NCBI RefSeq assembly: GCF_014202475.1
Contig: NZ_JACHGV010000001.1
Span: 248,001-312,000, forward strand
Direction: 5' to 3'
Source: Streptomyces paradoxus
Lineage (GTDB): Bacteria; Actinomycetota; Actinomycetes; Streptomycetales; Streptomycetaceae
DNA: 64,000 bases
The notes under the pieces were generated by a model. It was given only the letters and a program-made list of their open reading frames with translations, did not search any database and was not told the DNA's origin. Every line of letters begins with the position of its first letter. The first letter of the stretch is position 1. The translations under genes were made by a program, and so were the position numbers. Below are positions 17,119 to 25,757 of this stretch, piece after piece.

Positions 17119-18986
17119 GCGCCGCCACCCGCCGACTGACGACCGCCCAGGCCCTGGTGCGGTTCCTGTCCGCCCAGTACACCGAGCGGGACGGCGTGCG
17201 CCGCCGGCTGATCGCCGGGACCTGGGGCATCTTCGGTCATGGCAACGTCGCCGGGGTCGGCCAGGCGCTGGTCGAGTACGCCGATGTGATGCCGTTCCAC
17301 CAGGGCCGCAACGAGCAGTCCATGGTGCACGCGGCCGTCGGCTACGCCCGGCAGCTGAACCGCCTGTCCGCGCAGGCGGTGACGACCTCGATCGGCCCGG
17401 GCGCCACCAACCTGGTCACCGGCGCGGCCCTGGCGACGATCAACCGGCTGCCGGTGCTGCTGCTGCCCGGCGACTACTTCGCCTCGCACGCTCCCGACCC
17501 GCTGCTCCAGCAGCTGGAGCATCCGGTCGAGGCCGACGTGTCGGTCAACGACACACTGCGCCCGGTGTCGCGGTACTTCGACCGGATCACCCGCCCCGAG
17601 GCGCTGATCCCCTCGGCGCTCCAGGCGATGCGGGTGCTGGCCGACCCGGCCGAGACCGGCGCCGTCACCCTCGCCCTGCCGCAGGACGTGCAGGCGGAGG
17701 CGTACGGCTGGCCGGAGGAGTTCTTCGCCGAGCGCGTCTGGTACGTACGGCGTCCCGCGCCGGACCCGGTGGAGCTCGCTGCCGCCGTCGAGGCGATCCG
17801 GGCGGCGCAGCGGCCGCTGATCGTGGCGGGCGGCGGCGTCCACCACAGCGAGGCCGAGGACGCCCTGAAGGCGTTCGTGGAGGCCACCGGCATCCCCGTC
17901 GCCTCCACCCAGGCCGGCAAGGGCTCGCTGCGCCACGACCACCCCGCCGACCTCGGCGGCATCGGCCACACCGGTACGGCGGTCAGCGACGAACTCGCCC
18001 GCACCGCCGACCTGGTGATCGGCGTCGGCACCCGCTACACCGACTTCACCACCGCCTCCGGCACGCTCTTCCAGAACCCGGACGTGCGGTTCCTCAACCT
18101 CAACATCACCGGCTTCGACGCGCACAAGCTGGCCGCGCGGACGCTGGTGTGCGACGCGCGCTCCGGCCTGGAGAGGCTGCTGGAGGCCCTCCCCGGCCAC
18201 CGCGTGTCCGAGGCGTACGAGGCCGGGTACCGCGCCGGCAAGGAGCGCTGGGAGGAGGTCGTCGAGGCCGCCTACCGGGCCGCAGACGAGAACGCCGTCC
18301 CGACCCAGACGCAGGTGCTCGGCGCGCTGGACGCGGCCGTCGGCGACGACGACGTGGTGATCAACGCGGCCGGCTCGCTCCCCGGCGACCTGCACAAGCT
18401 GTGGCGCTCGCGCAGCCCGCGCCAGTACCACCTGGAGTACGGCTACTCCTGCATGGGCTACGAGATCCCGGCCGGCATCGGCGTCCAGCAGGCCGCTCCG
18501 GGCACCCCGGTGTGGGCGCTGGTCGGCGACGGCACCTACCTGATGATGCCGACGGAGATCGTCACGGCCGTCCAGGAGGGCCTGCCGCTCAACATCGTCC
18601 TCCTCCAGAACCACGGTTACGCCTCCATCGGCGGTCTGTCGGAGGAGACCGGCGGCGAGCGGTTCGGCACCGCCTACCGCTTCCGGGCCGCCGACGGCAC
18701 CTTCACCGGCGCCCCGCTGCCCGTCGACCTGGCCGCCAACGCCGCCAGTCTCGGCATGGACGTGCTGCGCGCCAAGACCGTGCGTGAGCTGCGCGAGGCG
18801 CTCGCCGCGGCCCGCGCCTCGGACCGGCCGACGTGCGTGTACGTCGAGACAGACCCGGCGCCCACCGCTCCCCCGGCCGAGGCCTGGTGGGACGTGCCGG
18901 TGGCCGAGACCGCCTCCCGCGAGGCCGCCGTCGAGGCCCGTGAGCGCTACGACCGCCAGGTGGCGGACCGCCGCCGCCACCTCTGA
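17115..18986 (+). CDS. iolD: 3D-(3,5/4)-trihydroxycyclohexane-1,2-dione hydrolase
   Basis: A 623-residue thiamine-diphosphate enzyme. It has an N-terminal pyrimidine-binding domain (FGHGNVAGVGQAL, HQGRNEQSMVHAAVGYA with the catalytic Glu), a central domain (PLIVAGGGVHHS), and a C-terminal PP domain with VGDGTYLMMPTEIVTAV and LLQNHGYASIG (GDG...N motif, about residue 470). It opens the ring of the diketo-inositol to 5-deoxy-glucuronate. ATG 17115 overlaps the iolB stop (ATGA), which fixes the start. Length is normal for IolD. Confidence 0.95.
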   Translation: MSAATRRLTTAQALVRFLSAQYTERDGVRRRLIAGTWGIFGHGNVAGVGQALVEYADVMPFHQGRNEQSMVHAAVGYARQLNRLSAQAVTTSIGPGATNLVTGAALATINRLPVLLLPGDYFASHAPDPLLQQLEHPVEADVSVNDTLRPVSRYFDRITRPEALIPSALQAMRVLADPAETGAVTLALPQDVQAEAYGWPEEFFAERVWYVRRPAPDPVELAAAVEAIRAAQRPLIVAGGGVHHSEAEDALKAFVEATGIPVASTQAGKGSLRHDHPADLGGIGHTGTAVSDELARTADLVIGVGTRYTDFTTASGTLFQNPDVRFLNLNITGFDAHKLAARTLVCDARSGLERLLEALPGHRVSEAYEAGYRAGKERWEEVVEAAYRAADENAVPTQTQVLGALDAAVGDDDVVINAAGSLPGDLHKLWRSRSPRQYHLEYGYSCMGYEIPAGIGVQQAAPGTPVWALVGDGTYLMMPTEIVTAVQEGLPLNIVLLQNHGYASIGGLSEETGGERFGTAYRFRAADGTFTGAPLPVDLAANAASLGMDVLRAKTVRELREALAAARASDRPTCVYVETDPAPTAPPAEAWWDVPVAETASREAAVEARERYDRQVADRRRHL

Positions 18987-19028
18987 AGTCCCCCTGAACT
19001 CAAGCTCCACGAAAGGCCCTTGCGCACC

Positions 19029-20522
19029 ATGAAGACCATCACCCACTGGATCGACGGCAAGCCCGTCGAGGGCACCTCCGGCCGGTTCGGCCCCGTCTAC
19101 AACCCGGCGACCGGCGCCCAGGAGAAGCAGGTAGCGTTCGCGTCCGTCGACGAGGTCGACACCGCGGTCGCCTCCGCCCGGGCCGCGTTCGAGAGCTGGG
19201 GCGAGTCCTCCCTGGCCAGGCGCACGGCGATCCTGTTCAAGTACCGCGAGCTGCTCGACGCCCACCGCGACGAGATCGCCGGGCTGATCACCGCCGAGCA
19301 CGGCAAGGTGCACTCCGACGCGCTCGGCGAGGTCGCGCGCGGCATGGAGATCGTGGAGCTGGCGTGCGGAATCTCCGTCCAGCTCAAGGGCGAACTGTCC
19401 ACCCAGGTCTCCAGCCGGGTCGATGTCGCCTCGATCCGCCAGCCGCTGGGCGTGGTCGCGGGCATCACACCGTTCAACTTTCCGGCGATGGTGCCGATGT
19501 GGATGTTCCCGCTGGCGATCGCCTGCGGCAACACGTTCGTGCTGAAGCCGTCCGAGAAGGACCCGTCGGCCTCCCTCAGGCTCGCCGAACTGGCCACCGA
19601 GGCCGGTCTGCCGGAGGGCGTCCTGAACATCGTGCAGGGCGACAAGACGGCCGTGGACCGCATCCTGGAGCACCCCGACATCGAGGCGGTGTCCTTCGTC
19701 GGCTCGACGCCGATCGCCAAGTACATCCAACTGAAGGCCGTCGAGCACGGCAAGCGGGTACAGGCCCTGGGCGGCGCCAAGAACCACATGCTGGTCCTGC
19801 CCGACGCCGACCTGGACCTCGCCGCCGACCAGGCGATCAACGCCGCGTACGGCTCGGCGGGCGAGCGATGCATGGCCGTGTCGGTGGTCGTGGCCGTCGG
19901 TGACATCGGCGACGAGCTGGTCGGCAAGATCGCCGAGCGCGCGAAGAAGCTGAGGATCGGCCCCGGCGACGACCCGGCGTCCGAGATGGGCCCGCTGATC
20001 ACCCGCGAGCACCGCGACAAGGTGGCGTCGTACGTGGCGTCGGCCGCGGAGCAGGGCGCTGAGGTCGTCGTCGACGGCACGGGCTTCTCGGTGGAGGGCC
20101 ATGAGGACGGCTTCTTCCTCGGTGTCTCCCTGCTGGACCGGGTGCCGCTGACGGCGGACGCGTACCAGGACGAGATCTTCGGCCCGGTGCTGGCGGTCGT
20201 CCGTGCGGAGACCTACGACGAGGCCATCCGGCTGATCAACTCCTCCCGCTGGGGCAACGGCACCGCGATCTTCACCCGGGACGGCGGCGCGGCCCGCCGC
20301 TTCCAGCTGGAGGTCAAGGCGGGCATGGTCGGCGTCAACGTGCCGATCCCGGTCCCCGTCGGCTACCACTCCTTCGGCGGCTGGAAGGACTCTCTCTTCG
20401 GCGACCTGCACATCTACGGCAACGACGGCATCGCCTTCTACACCCAGGGCAAGGTCATCACCACCCGCTGGCCGGACCCGTCCGACGGCGGTATCAACCT
20501 CGGTTTCCCGAGCAACTCCTGA
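19029..20522 (+). CDS. iolA: Methylmalonate-/malonate-semialdehyde dehydrogenase (CoA-acylating)
   Basis: A 497-residue aldehyde dehydrogenase superfamily protein. FNFPAMVPMWMFPLAIACGN and GERCMAVSVVVAVG (catalytic Cys281) are the signature of the CoA-acylating MmsA/IolA branch, and EIFGPVLAVVRAETYDEA is the family motif near residue 390. It turns malonate semialdehyde to acetyl-CoA and CO2, the last step of inositol breakdown; it may also serve valine catabolism. ATG 19029 (MKTITHWIDG) is chosen by family alignment; TTG at 19020, closer to GAAAGG, is an alternative. Confidence 0.93.
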   Translation: MKTITHWIDGKPVEGTSGRFGPVYNPATGAQEKQVAFASVDEVDTAVASARAAFESWGESSLARRTAILFKYRELLDAHRDEIAGLITAEHGKVHSDALGEVARGMEIVELACGISVQLKGELSTQVSSRVDVASIRQPLGVVAGITPFNFPAMVPMWMFPLAIACGNTFVLKPSEKDPSASLRLAELATEAGLPEGVLNIVQGDKTAVDRILEHPDIEAVSFVGSTPIAKYIQLKAVEHGKRVQALGGAKNHMLVLPDADLDLAADQAINAAYGSAGERCMAVSVVVAVGDIGDELVGKIAERAKKLRIGPGDDPASEMGPLITREHRDKVASYVASAAEQGAEVVVDGTGFSVEGHEDGFFLGVSLLDRVPLTADAYQDEIFGPVLAVVRAETYDEAIRLINSSRWGNGTAIFTRDGGAARRFQLEVKAGMVGVNVPIPVPVGYHSFGGWKDSLFGDLHIYGNDGIAFYTQGKVITTRWPDPSDGGINLGFPSNS

Positions 20523-20543
20523 CACCCGGAAGGGGGGTCGTTC

Positions 20544-21329
20544 ATGGCGAAGACCGGTGACCGGGCCCGCACCACGGCGGTCTCCGCGCTCGCGTCGCTG
20601 GACTTCGCCCTGGACCGGGGCAGTCCCGTGCCGCTCTACCACCAGCTCGCGCAGCAGCTGGAGGCGGCGATCGGGCACGGGGTCCTCGCCCCGGGAAACC
20701 TCCTGGGCAACGAGGTCGACCTGTCCGTGCGCCTCGGCCTGTCCCGCCCCACCGTCCGCCAGGCCATCCAGTCCCTCGTCGACAAGGGGCTGCTGGTCCG
20801 GCGGCGCGGGGTGGGCACGCAGGTGGTGCACAGCCAGGTCAGACGCCCGCTGGAACTGAGCAGCCTCTACGACGACCTGGAGACGGCGGGGCAGGGGCCG
20901 ACCACCGAGGTCGTGCGCAACGAGGTCGTCCCGGCTCCCTGCGACGTGGCCGCCGCCCTGGGGGTGCCGGAGGGCGGCGAGGTGACCGTCCTGGACCGGC
21001 TGCGCCGTACGCATGGCCGGCCGGTGGCACTGCTCCGCAACTACCTGCCGGTGCCCCTGCTGGACCTCGACAGCGCCCGGCTGGAGGCGACCGGCCTGTA
21101 CCGCGTGATGCGCTCGGCGGGCATCACGCTGCACAGCGCCCGCCAGACGGTCGGCGCCCGCGCGGCCACCGCCGGGGAGGCGTCCCGCCTGGACGAGGAG
21201 GAGGGGGCGGCGCTGCTCACCATGCAGCGCACGGCGTACGACGACACGGGGCGTGCGGTCGAGTACGGAACGCACATCTACCGGGCCTCGCTCTACACGT
21301 TCGATTTCCAGTTGCTGGTGAGGCCTTGA
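20544..21329 (+). CDS. GntR/HutC-family transcriptional regulator, probable iol repressor
   Basis: A 261-residue protein. The winged helix at about residues 30-98 (PLYHQLAQQLEAAIGHGVLA, LSRPTVRQAIQSLVDKGLL, RRRGVGTQVV) is followed by a UTRA ligand domain of the HutC type (VLDRLRRTHGRPVALLRNYLP, ... TMQRTAYDDTGRAVEYGTHI). ATG 20544 has GAAGGGGGG upstream. It is the last gene of the iolC operon, the same regulator class and linkage as iolR in Corynebacterium. Its likely site is the mirrored region at 14165-14230, with inositol or a pathway intermediate as inducer; this is inference. Confidence 0.9.
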   Translation: MAKTGDRARTTAVSALASLDFALDRGSPVPLYHQLAQQLEAAIGHGVLAPGNLLGNEVDLSVRLGLSRPTVRQAIQSLVDKGLLVRRRGVGTQVVHSQVRRPLELSSLYDDLETAGQGPTTEVVRNEVVPAPCDVAAALGVPEGGEVTVLDRLRRTHGRPVALLRNYLPVPLLDLDSARLEATGLYRVMRSAGITLHSARQTVGARAATAGEASRLDEEEGAALLTMQRTAYDDTGRAVEYGTHIYRASLYTFDFQLLVRP

Positions 21330-21356
21330 CCGGACCCCGAGCCCAGGTGCAGAGTC

Positions 21357-21379
21357 GTACATATACACCGTAAACATAC
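21357..21379 (+). promoter_or_regulatory. Exopolysaccharide-locus motif, copy A
   Basis: GTACATATACAC, then CGTAAAC, then ATAC. One of five copies of a 23-bp motif (GTACRTATAY, two free bases, CGTAAAC, then usually NTAC). It starts 56 bases before the GalE-like start codon. In this copy the flanks also form CACCGTA-AACA-TACGGTG. Confidence 0.6.
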
Positions 21380-21412
21380 GGTGCCCAAACGCACCCGACG
21401 CCGGAGTCTGGC

Positions 21413-22513
21413 ATGGCCCGCAGGAACCAGTCGCCGACCGCTCGAGGAGCCGGCTCCTCCTGGGCACCCTCGACCGTCCTCGTCACGGGCGGGGCCGGTT
21501 TCATCGGCAGCCATACCTGCGTGGAACTGCTCGACCACGGCTACGAAGTGATCGTGGTCGACAACTACTCCAACAGCACTCCGCAGGTCTTCGCCCGGGT
21601 AGAACGGATCGCCGGCCGCTTCGTCGGCGCCGTCTACGAGCTGGACATCCGTGATCAGCACGCCCTCTCGGCCGTCTTCGACCGACACTCCGTGGACGCC
21701 GTCGTGCACTTTGCCGCGCACAAGGCGGGGGGCGCGTCGACACGGATGCCCATCCCTTACTACGACACCAACGTCGGCGGCACCACCGCCCTGCTGCGGA
21801 CCATGCACGAGCACGGGGTGCGCCGGCTGGTCTACCCGTCCTCCTGCTGGGTCTACGGCGACGCAGGCCGCGGCCCGCTCGCCGAGACCACGCCCGCCCG
21901 GCCCGGCACGCCGTACGCGGCCTCGAAGTGGATCTGTGAACAGATCCTCGCGGACATCTGCCGCCGGGATCCCGACTACACGGTGCTGTGCCTGCGCTAT
22001 CCCGTCCCTGCCGGGGCCCATCCCAGCGGTCTGCTCGGCGAGGACCCGCGCCACACGCCCGAGAACCTGCTGCCGTACCTCGCGCAGGTGGCCGTCGGCC
22101 GGCGCGACAGGCTCCCCGTGTTCGGCGACGACTACCCGACCCGCGACGGCACCGGCATCCGGGACTATCTGCACGTCATGGACGCCGTCGAGGCGCACCG
22201 CGTCGCGCTGGACCGTCTGGGCGGCGCACCGGGCATGCACGTGTACAACGTGGGAGCGGGCTCGGGAAGTTCGGTCCTCGACGTGATCGACGCGTTCTCC
22301 AGGGCATGCGGCAGACCCCTTCCGTACGACGTCGCGCCCCGCCGCCCCGGGGACGTCGCCGAGCTGGTCGCCGACACCACGGCCGTCACGCGCGCATGGG
22401 GCTGGCACCCCACCAGGGACCTCTCCGACGTGTGCCGGGACGCCTGGCGCTTCCAGCGGCTCAACCCGGACGGCTACGTGGGGTCCGCGCGGCGCACGGA
22501 GACGAAGGACTAG
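21413..22513 (+). CDS. UDP-glucose 4-epimerase-like NAD-dependent epimerase
   Basis: A 366-residue extended SDR of the GalE group. TVLVTGGAGFIGSHTCVELL (residues 21-40) is the NAD motif, FAAHKAGGAS follows the usual substrate loop, and the catalytic pair is Y168-x3-K172 (PYAASKW) with SSCWVYG upstream. DGTGIRDYLHVMDAVEAH near the middle is typical of UDP-hexose epimerases. The first 20 residues (MARRNQSPTARGAGSSWAPS) are an unusual disordered extension. ATG 21413 has GGAG 7 bases upstream. It probably supplies UDP-galactose or another UDP-sugar for the exopolysaccharide; the downstream GGDEF/EAL gene starts 7 bases after its stop. Confidence 0.9.
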   Translation: MARRNQSPTARGAGSSWAPSTVLVTGGAGFIGSHTCVELLDHGYEVIVVDNYSNSTPQVFARVERIAGRFVGAVYELDIRDQHALSAVFDRHSVDAVVHFAAHKAGGASTRMPIPYYDTNVGGTTALLRTMHEHGVRRLVYPSSCWVYGDAGRGPLAETTPARPGTPYAASKWICEQILADICRRDPDYTVLCLRYPVPAGAHPSGLLGEDPRHTPENLLPYLAQVAVGRRDRLPVFGDDYPTRDGTGIRDYLHVMDAVEAHRVALDRLGGAPGMHVYNVGAGSGSSVLDVIDAFSRACGRPLPYDVAPRRPGDVAELVADTTAVTRAWGWHPTRDLSDVCRDAWRFQRLNPDGYVGSARRTETKD

Positions 22514-22519
22514 GCCGTC

Positions 22520-25500
22520 ATGCGGCCCCGGGCTTTCCGCGTGCCCGGTACGGTGAGCCGTACCGGGCACCCTGCCCGCCGGCTGATGGCCGTTCACCTC
22601 ACGCTGGTCGGGATACTCACCGTTGTCTACATGAGTGTTCCGTCCCTGCGTACACCGCTGTGGGCCCTCATCGCACTGGCGGCGGTGGCAGCCGTCCTCG
22701 TCGGAGTGCGTGTCCACCGGCCCGCGCACCGCTGGCCGTGGCTGGTGCTGGCCGCCGGGCTGCTGGCCTGCGCCGCTGGGGACACCTACTACAACGCCCA
22801 AGAGGCGTACTTCTCCGCGTCGAACCCGTTCCCGTCCCTGGCGGACGCCTGCTACCTCCTCGCGTATCCCCTGTTCGCCGTGGGGCTGTCGGGTCTGGTG
22901 CACTACCGCTGGGCGGGCCGTGACCTGCCCAACCTGCTGGACGCCCTGGTCATCACGGCCGGGCTCGCCCTGCCGGTGTGGGTCTACCTGGTGCAGCCGC
23001 TGGCCCGGCTGGAAGGGCCGAGCTGGCCGCAGCGCGCGATCAGTATCGCCTACCCGCTCGGGGACGTCCTGGTGCTGGCCCTGCTGGTCCGGCTCCTCAC
23101 CCGCGGCCCGGAGCCGGGCCGCAACCGCGCTGTCCAGCTGCTCGTCCTGGGGGCCCTCACCCTGCTCGGATTCGACATCGCCCACGGCATCCTCCAGCTC
23201 AACGGCACCTGGCAGGCGGGCACGCTGCTGGACTCCGGCTGGATCGTGTTCTACACGGCCTGGGGGCTGGCCGCGCTGCACCCCTCCATCGTGAGGACGA
23301 CCACGTCGGGCTCCCAGCCGCAGTCCCTGCTGCCGCCCCGGCGCAGGCTGCTGCTGCTCGGAATCGCGACACTGATCCCGCCCGCGATCCTCGTCCACGA
23401 GGAGAGCCTGGGCCTGGGCCACGACGCCAGGGTGCTCGCCGCCTTCTCCGGTGTGCTGTTCTTGCTGGTGATCTTCCGGCTCACCCTGATGGTCGTCGCG
23501 CACCGCAGGGCCATGACGCGGGAACTGGCCCTGCGCACCGCCGCCGCGTCACTGGTCGGAACGTTCTGGCCGGAGGAGGTCGCGCGGGCCTGCGACGCGG
23601 CGGTCGCCGCCCTCTTCGGGCCTCAGGGCCGCCATGTGACCCTGCTCCTCTCGGCCGGGGAGACCCAGGACCTGTACGCCCGCCTGACACACTCGCCCTG
23701 CCCCCGTGGCACCGACTGCGGCGAGGCCGCGCGGGACGGGCCGGACGGGCTCGCCCGCAGCCGCACCCTCATGGTCCCGGTCCCCGCGCTGGGACCGGGC
23801 CTCGCCGCCCGGCTCAACGGCCCGCCGACCGCCCTGCTCTGTCCCATGGTCCAGCCCGAGCGACCGGACGGCGGCGAGTTCCCTGGAGCGCTGCTGGCGG
23901 CCGGCTCCGAGCGGCAGCTCACCGAGATACGCGGATCGCTGGAACTGCTCGCTTCGCACGCCGGGCTGGCGACGGAACGCATCGCACTCCGCCAGGAGGT
24001 CATCCGCAAGGAGAGCGAGGCCTACTTCCGCACCCTGGTGCACAACACCTCGGACGTCATCCTCATCGTCAACGACGACACCACCATCCGTTACGCCAGT
24101 CCGTCCGCGCGGACCATGTTCGGCGGTGCCGCCCTCACCGGGACACGGCTGCCGGACCTGGTCGCCCCCCGGGAGCGGGACCGAGCGCTCCGCACCCTCA
24201 CGGACCCGCGCGGTAACGGGCGCCAGGAGGCGTACGACCAGTGGCGGATGATCCGGGACACGGACCGCATCGAGGTGGAAGTACGCTGCCGCGACCTGCG
24301 GCGGGACCCGACCGTCGGCGGGCTGGTCGTCACCTTGCGGGACGTCACCGAGCAGCGGCTGCTGGAGCACGAACTCACTCAGCGGGCCTTCCACGACTCA
24401 CTGACCGGACTGCCCAACCGCACCCTGCTGCTGGAGCGGACCGAACGCGCGCTGCGCCGCGGCCACCGGGAGGCGACGACCACGTGTCTGCTCTTCATCG
24501 ACCTGGATGACTTCAAGATCGTCAACGACACGCTCGGCCACGCGGTGGGCGACCGGCTGCTGTGTGCCGTGGCGGAGCGCCTGTCGGCGACGCTGCCATG
24601 TAGCGACACCGCCGCCCGGCTCGGCGGCGACGAGTTCGCCGTGCTCATGGAGGACGCCCACGAGCCCCTCGACGCCGAGCAGCTGGCCGCACACGTGGTA
24701 CGCACGCTCAGCCGGCCGTTCCACCTCGCGGAGGAGTCGGTGAGCGTCTCGGCCAGCGTGGGCGTGGCCACGGCCAGGGACAGCACGGACGCCGGGGAAC
24801 TGCTGGCACTCGCCGATCTGGCCCTGTACGCGGCCAAGTCGTCCGGCAAGCGCACCTGGCGCCGGTTCCAGCCCCAGCAACGGATCCGCGTCATGGAGCG
24901 GCACGAACTCCAGGCGCGGCTCGACAAGGCCGTCAGCGAGGAGGCGTTCGGCCTGCGCTACCAGCCGGTGGTGGACATCGCCGGGGGCGAGGTCGTGGGC
25001 TTCGAGGCACTGGCCCGCTGGCCTGAGCTCGGACCCGATCCGGTTCCGCCCGGGCAGTTCATCCCGCTCGCCGAGGAGACCGGGCACATCTCGACGCTGG
25101 GTGCCTGGGTGCTGCGCCGTGCCACGGCCGACATCGCCCGGCTCCAGCACCGCACGCGGCGGCTCGACCCGCCGTATCTCAGTGTCAACGTGTCCGCCCG
25201 GCAGTGGCGGGACACGGGCTTCCTGGACGAGGTGTACACCGCCCTGGACAGTACCGGCCTCGCCGCGGACACGCTCCAGCTGGAACTCACCGAGTCGGTG
25301 CTCATGCGGCGGACCAAGCAGATCGACGCGCAGATCCAGGCGCTGAAGGACCGCGGTGTGAGCATCGCGGTCGACGACTTCGGCACCGGGTTCTCCTCAC
25401 TGCGCTACCTCCGGGACTTCCCCATCGACGTACTCAAGATCGACAAGTCGTTCATCGACGGCATCCCGGAGGACCCCCAGCAGGTCGCCCTGGTCGAGGG

Positions 25501-25696
25501 CATCGTCCGTCTCGCCGACACGCTCGGCCTCCAGGTGATCGCCGAGGGCATCGAGGAGCAGCCGCAGCGGGAACTGCTGGCGGACATCGGCTGCCGGTAC
25601 GGCCAGGGGTTCCTGTTCGCCCGGCCGCTGACGGTCGAACAGGGCGAGGCCCTACTGCGGCAACGGAACGCCGAGCGGGCGCCGACACCGGACTGA
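22520..25696 (+). CDS. Membrane GGDEF/EAL protein for cyclic-di-GMP turnover
   Basis: A 1058-residue protein. The N-terminal ~345 residues hold about eight to ten hydrophobic helices (MASE-like sensor). A cytoplasmic linker of about 150 residues follows, then a PAS domain from about residue 500 (YFRTLVHNTSDVILIVND), a GGDEF domain with intact RLGGDEFAVL (G702), and an EAL domain with intact GFEALARW (E829) plus DDFGTGFSSLRYLRDFP. Both catalytic motifs are complete, so it could make and break cyclic di-GMP, like the RmdA/RmdB proteins of Streptomyces. It starts 7 bases after the epimerase stop, probably in one operon. Close linkage to exopolysaccharide genes suggests a control role. Confidence 0.93.
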   Translation: MRPRAFRVPGTVSRTGHPARRLMAVHLTLVGILTVVYMSVPSLRTPLWALIALAAVAAVLVGVRVHRPAHRWPWLVLAAGLLACAAGDTYYNAQEAYFSASNPFPSLADACYLLAYPLFAVGLSGLVHYRWAGRDLPNLLDALVITAGLALPVWVYLVQPLARLEGPSWPQRAISIAYPLGDVLVLALLVRLLTRGPEPGRNRAVQLLVLGALTLLGFDIAHGILQLNGTWQAGTLLDSGWIVFYTAWGLAALHPSIVRTTTSGSQPQSLLPPRRRLLLLGIATLIPPAILVHEESLGLGHDARVLAAFSGVLFLLVIFRLTLMVVAHRRAMTRELALRTAAASLVGTFWPEEVARACDAAVAALFGPQGRHVTLLLSAGETQDLYARLTHSPCPRGTDCGEAARDGPDGLARSRTLMVPVPALGPGLAARLNGPPTALLCPMVQPERPDGGEFPGALLAAGSERQLTEIRGSLELLASHAGLATERIALRQEVIRKESEAYFRTLVHNTSDVILIVNDDTTIRYASPSARTMFGGAALTGTRLPDLVAPRERDRALRTLTDPRGNGRQEAYDQWRMIRDTDRIEVEVRCRDLRRDPTVGGLVVTLRDVTEQRLLEHELTQRAFHDSLTGLPNRTLLLERTERALRRGHREATTTCLLFIDLDDFKIVNDTLGHAVGDRLLCAVAERLSATLPCSDTAARLGGDEFAVLMEDAHEPLDAEQLAAHVVRTLSRPFHLAEESVSVSASVGVATARDSTDAGELLALADLALYAAKSSGKRTWRRFQPQQRIRVMERHELQARLDKAVSEEAFGLRYQPVVDIAGGEVVGFEALARWPELGPDPVPPGQFIPLAEETGHISTLGAWVLRRATADIARLQHRTRRLDPPYLSVNVSARQWRDTGFLDEVYTALDSTGLAADTLQLELTESVLMRRTKQIDAQIQALKDRGVSIAVDDFGTGFSSLRYLRDFPIDVLKIDKSFIDGIPEDPQQVALVEGIVRLADTLGLQVIAEGIEEQPQRELLADIGCRYGQGFLFARPLTVEQGEALLRQRNAERAPTPD

Positions 25697-25737
25697 CCGA
25701 CCGCGGGACTGACCGACCGCGGGACTGACCGACCGCG
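25690..25737. repeat. Three perfect tandem copies of a 16-bp unit
   Basis: GGACTGACCGACCGCG is repeated exactly three times. The first copy contains the stop codon of the GGDEF/EAL gene (TGA at 25694-25696). The array sits in the short gap between this gene and the convergent GH15 gene. No hairpin with a T-run is seen. Confidence 0.9.
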
Positions 25738-25757
25738 ACGTGCGAGATCGCGCCTGA

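Noticed and set aside
17091..21467. Very long open frame on the minus strand opposite iolD, iolA and gntR
   Set aside because: It lies opposite genes with clear motifs; long antisense open frames are normal at this GC content and the translation (rich in V, G, R, D and Q) has no family blocks.
25690..25737. CRISPR array
   Set aside because: The repeats are 16 bp and directly joined without spacers, and no cas genes are present.
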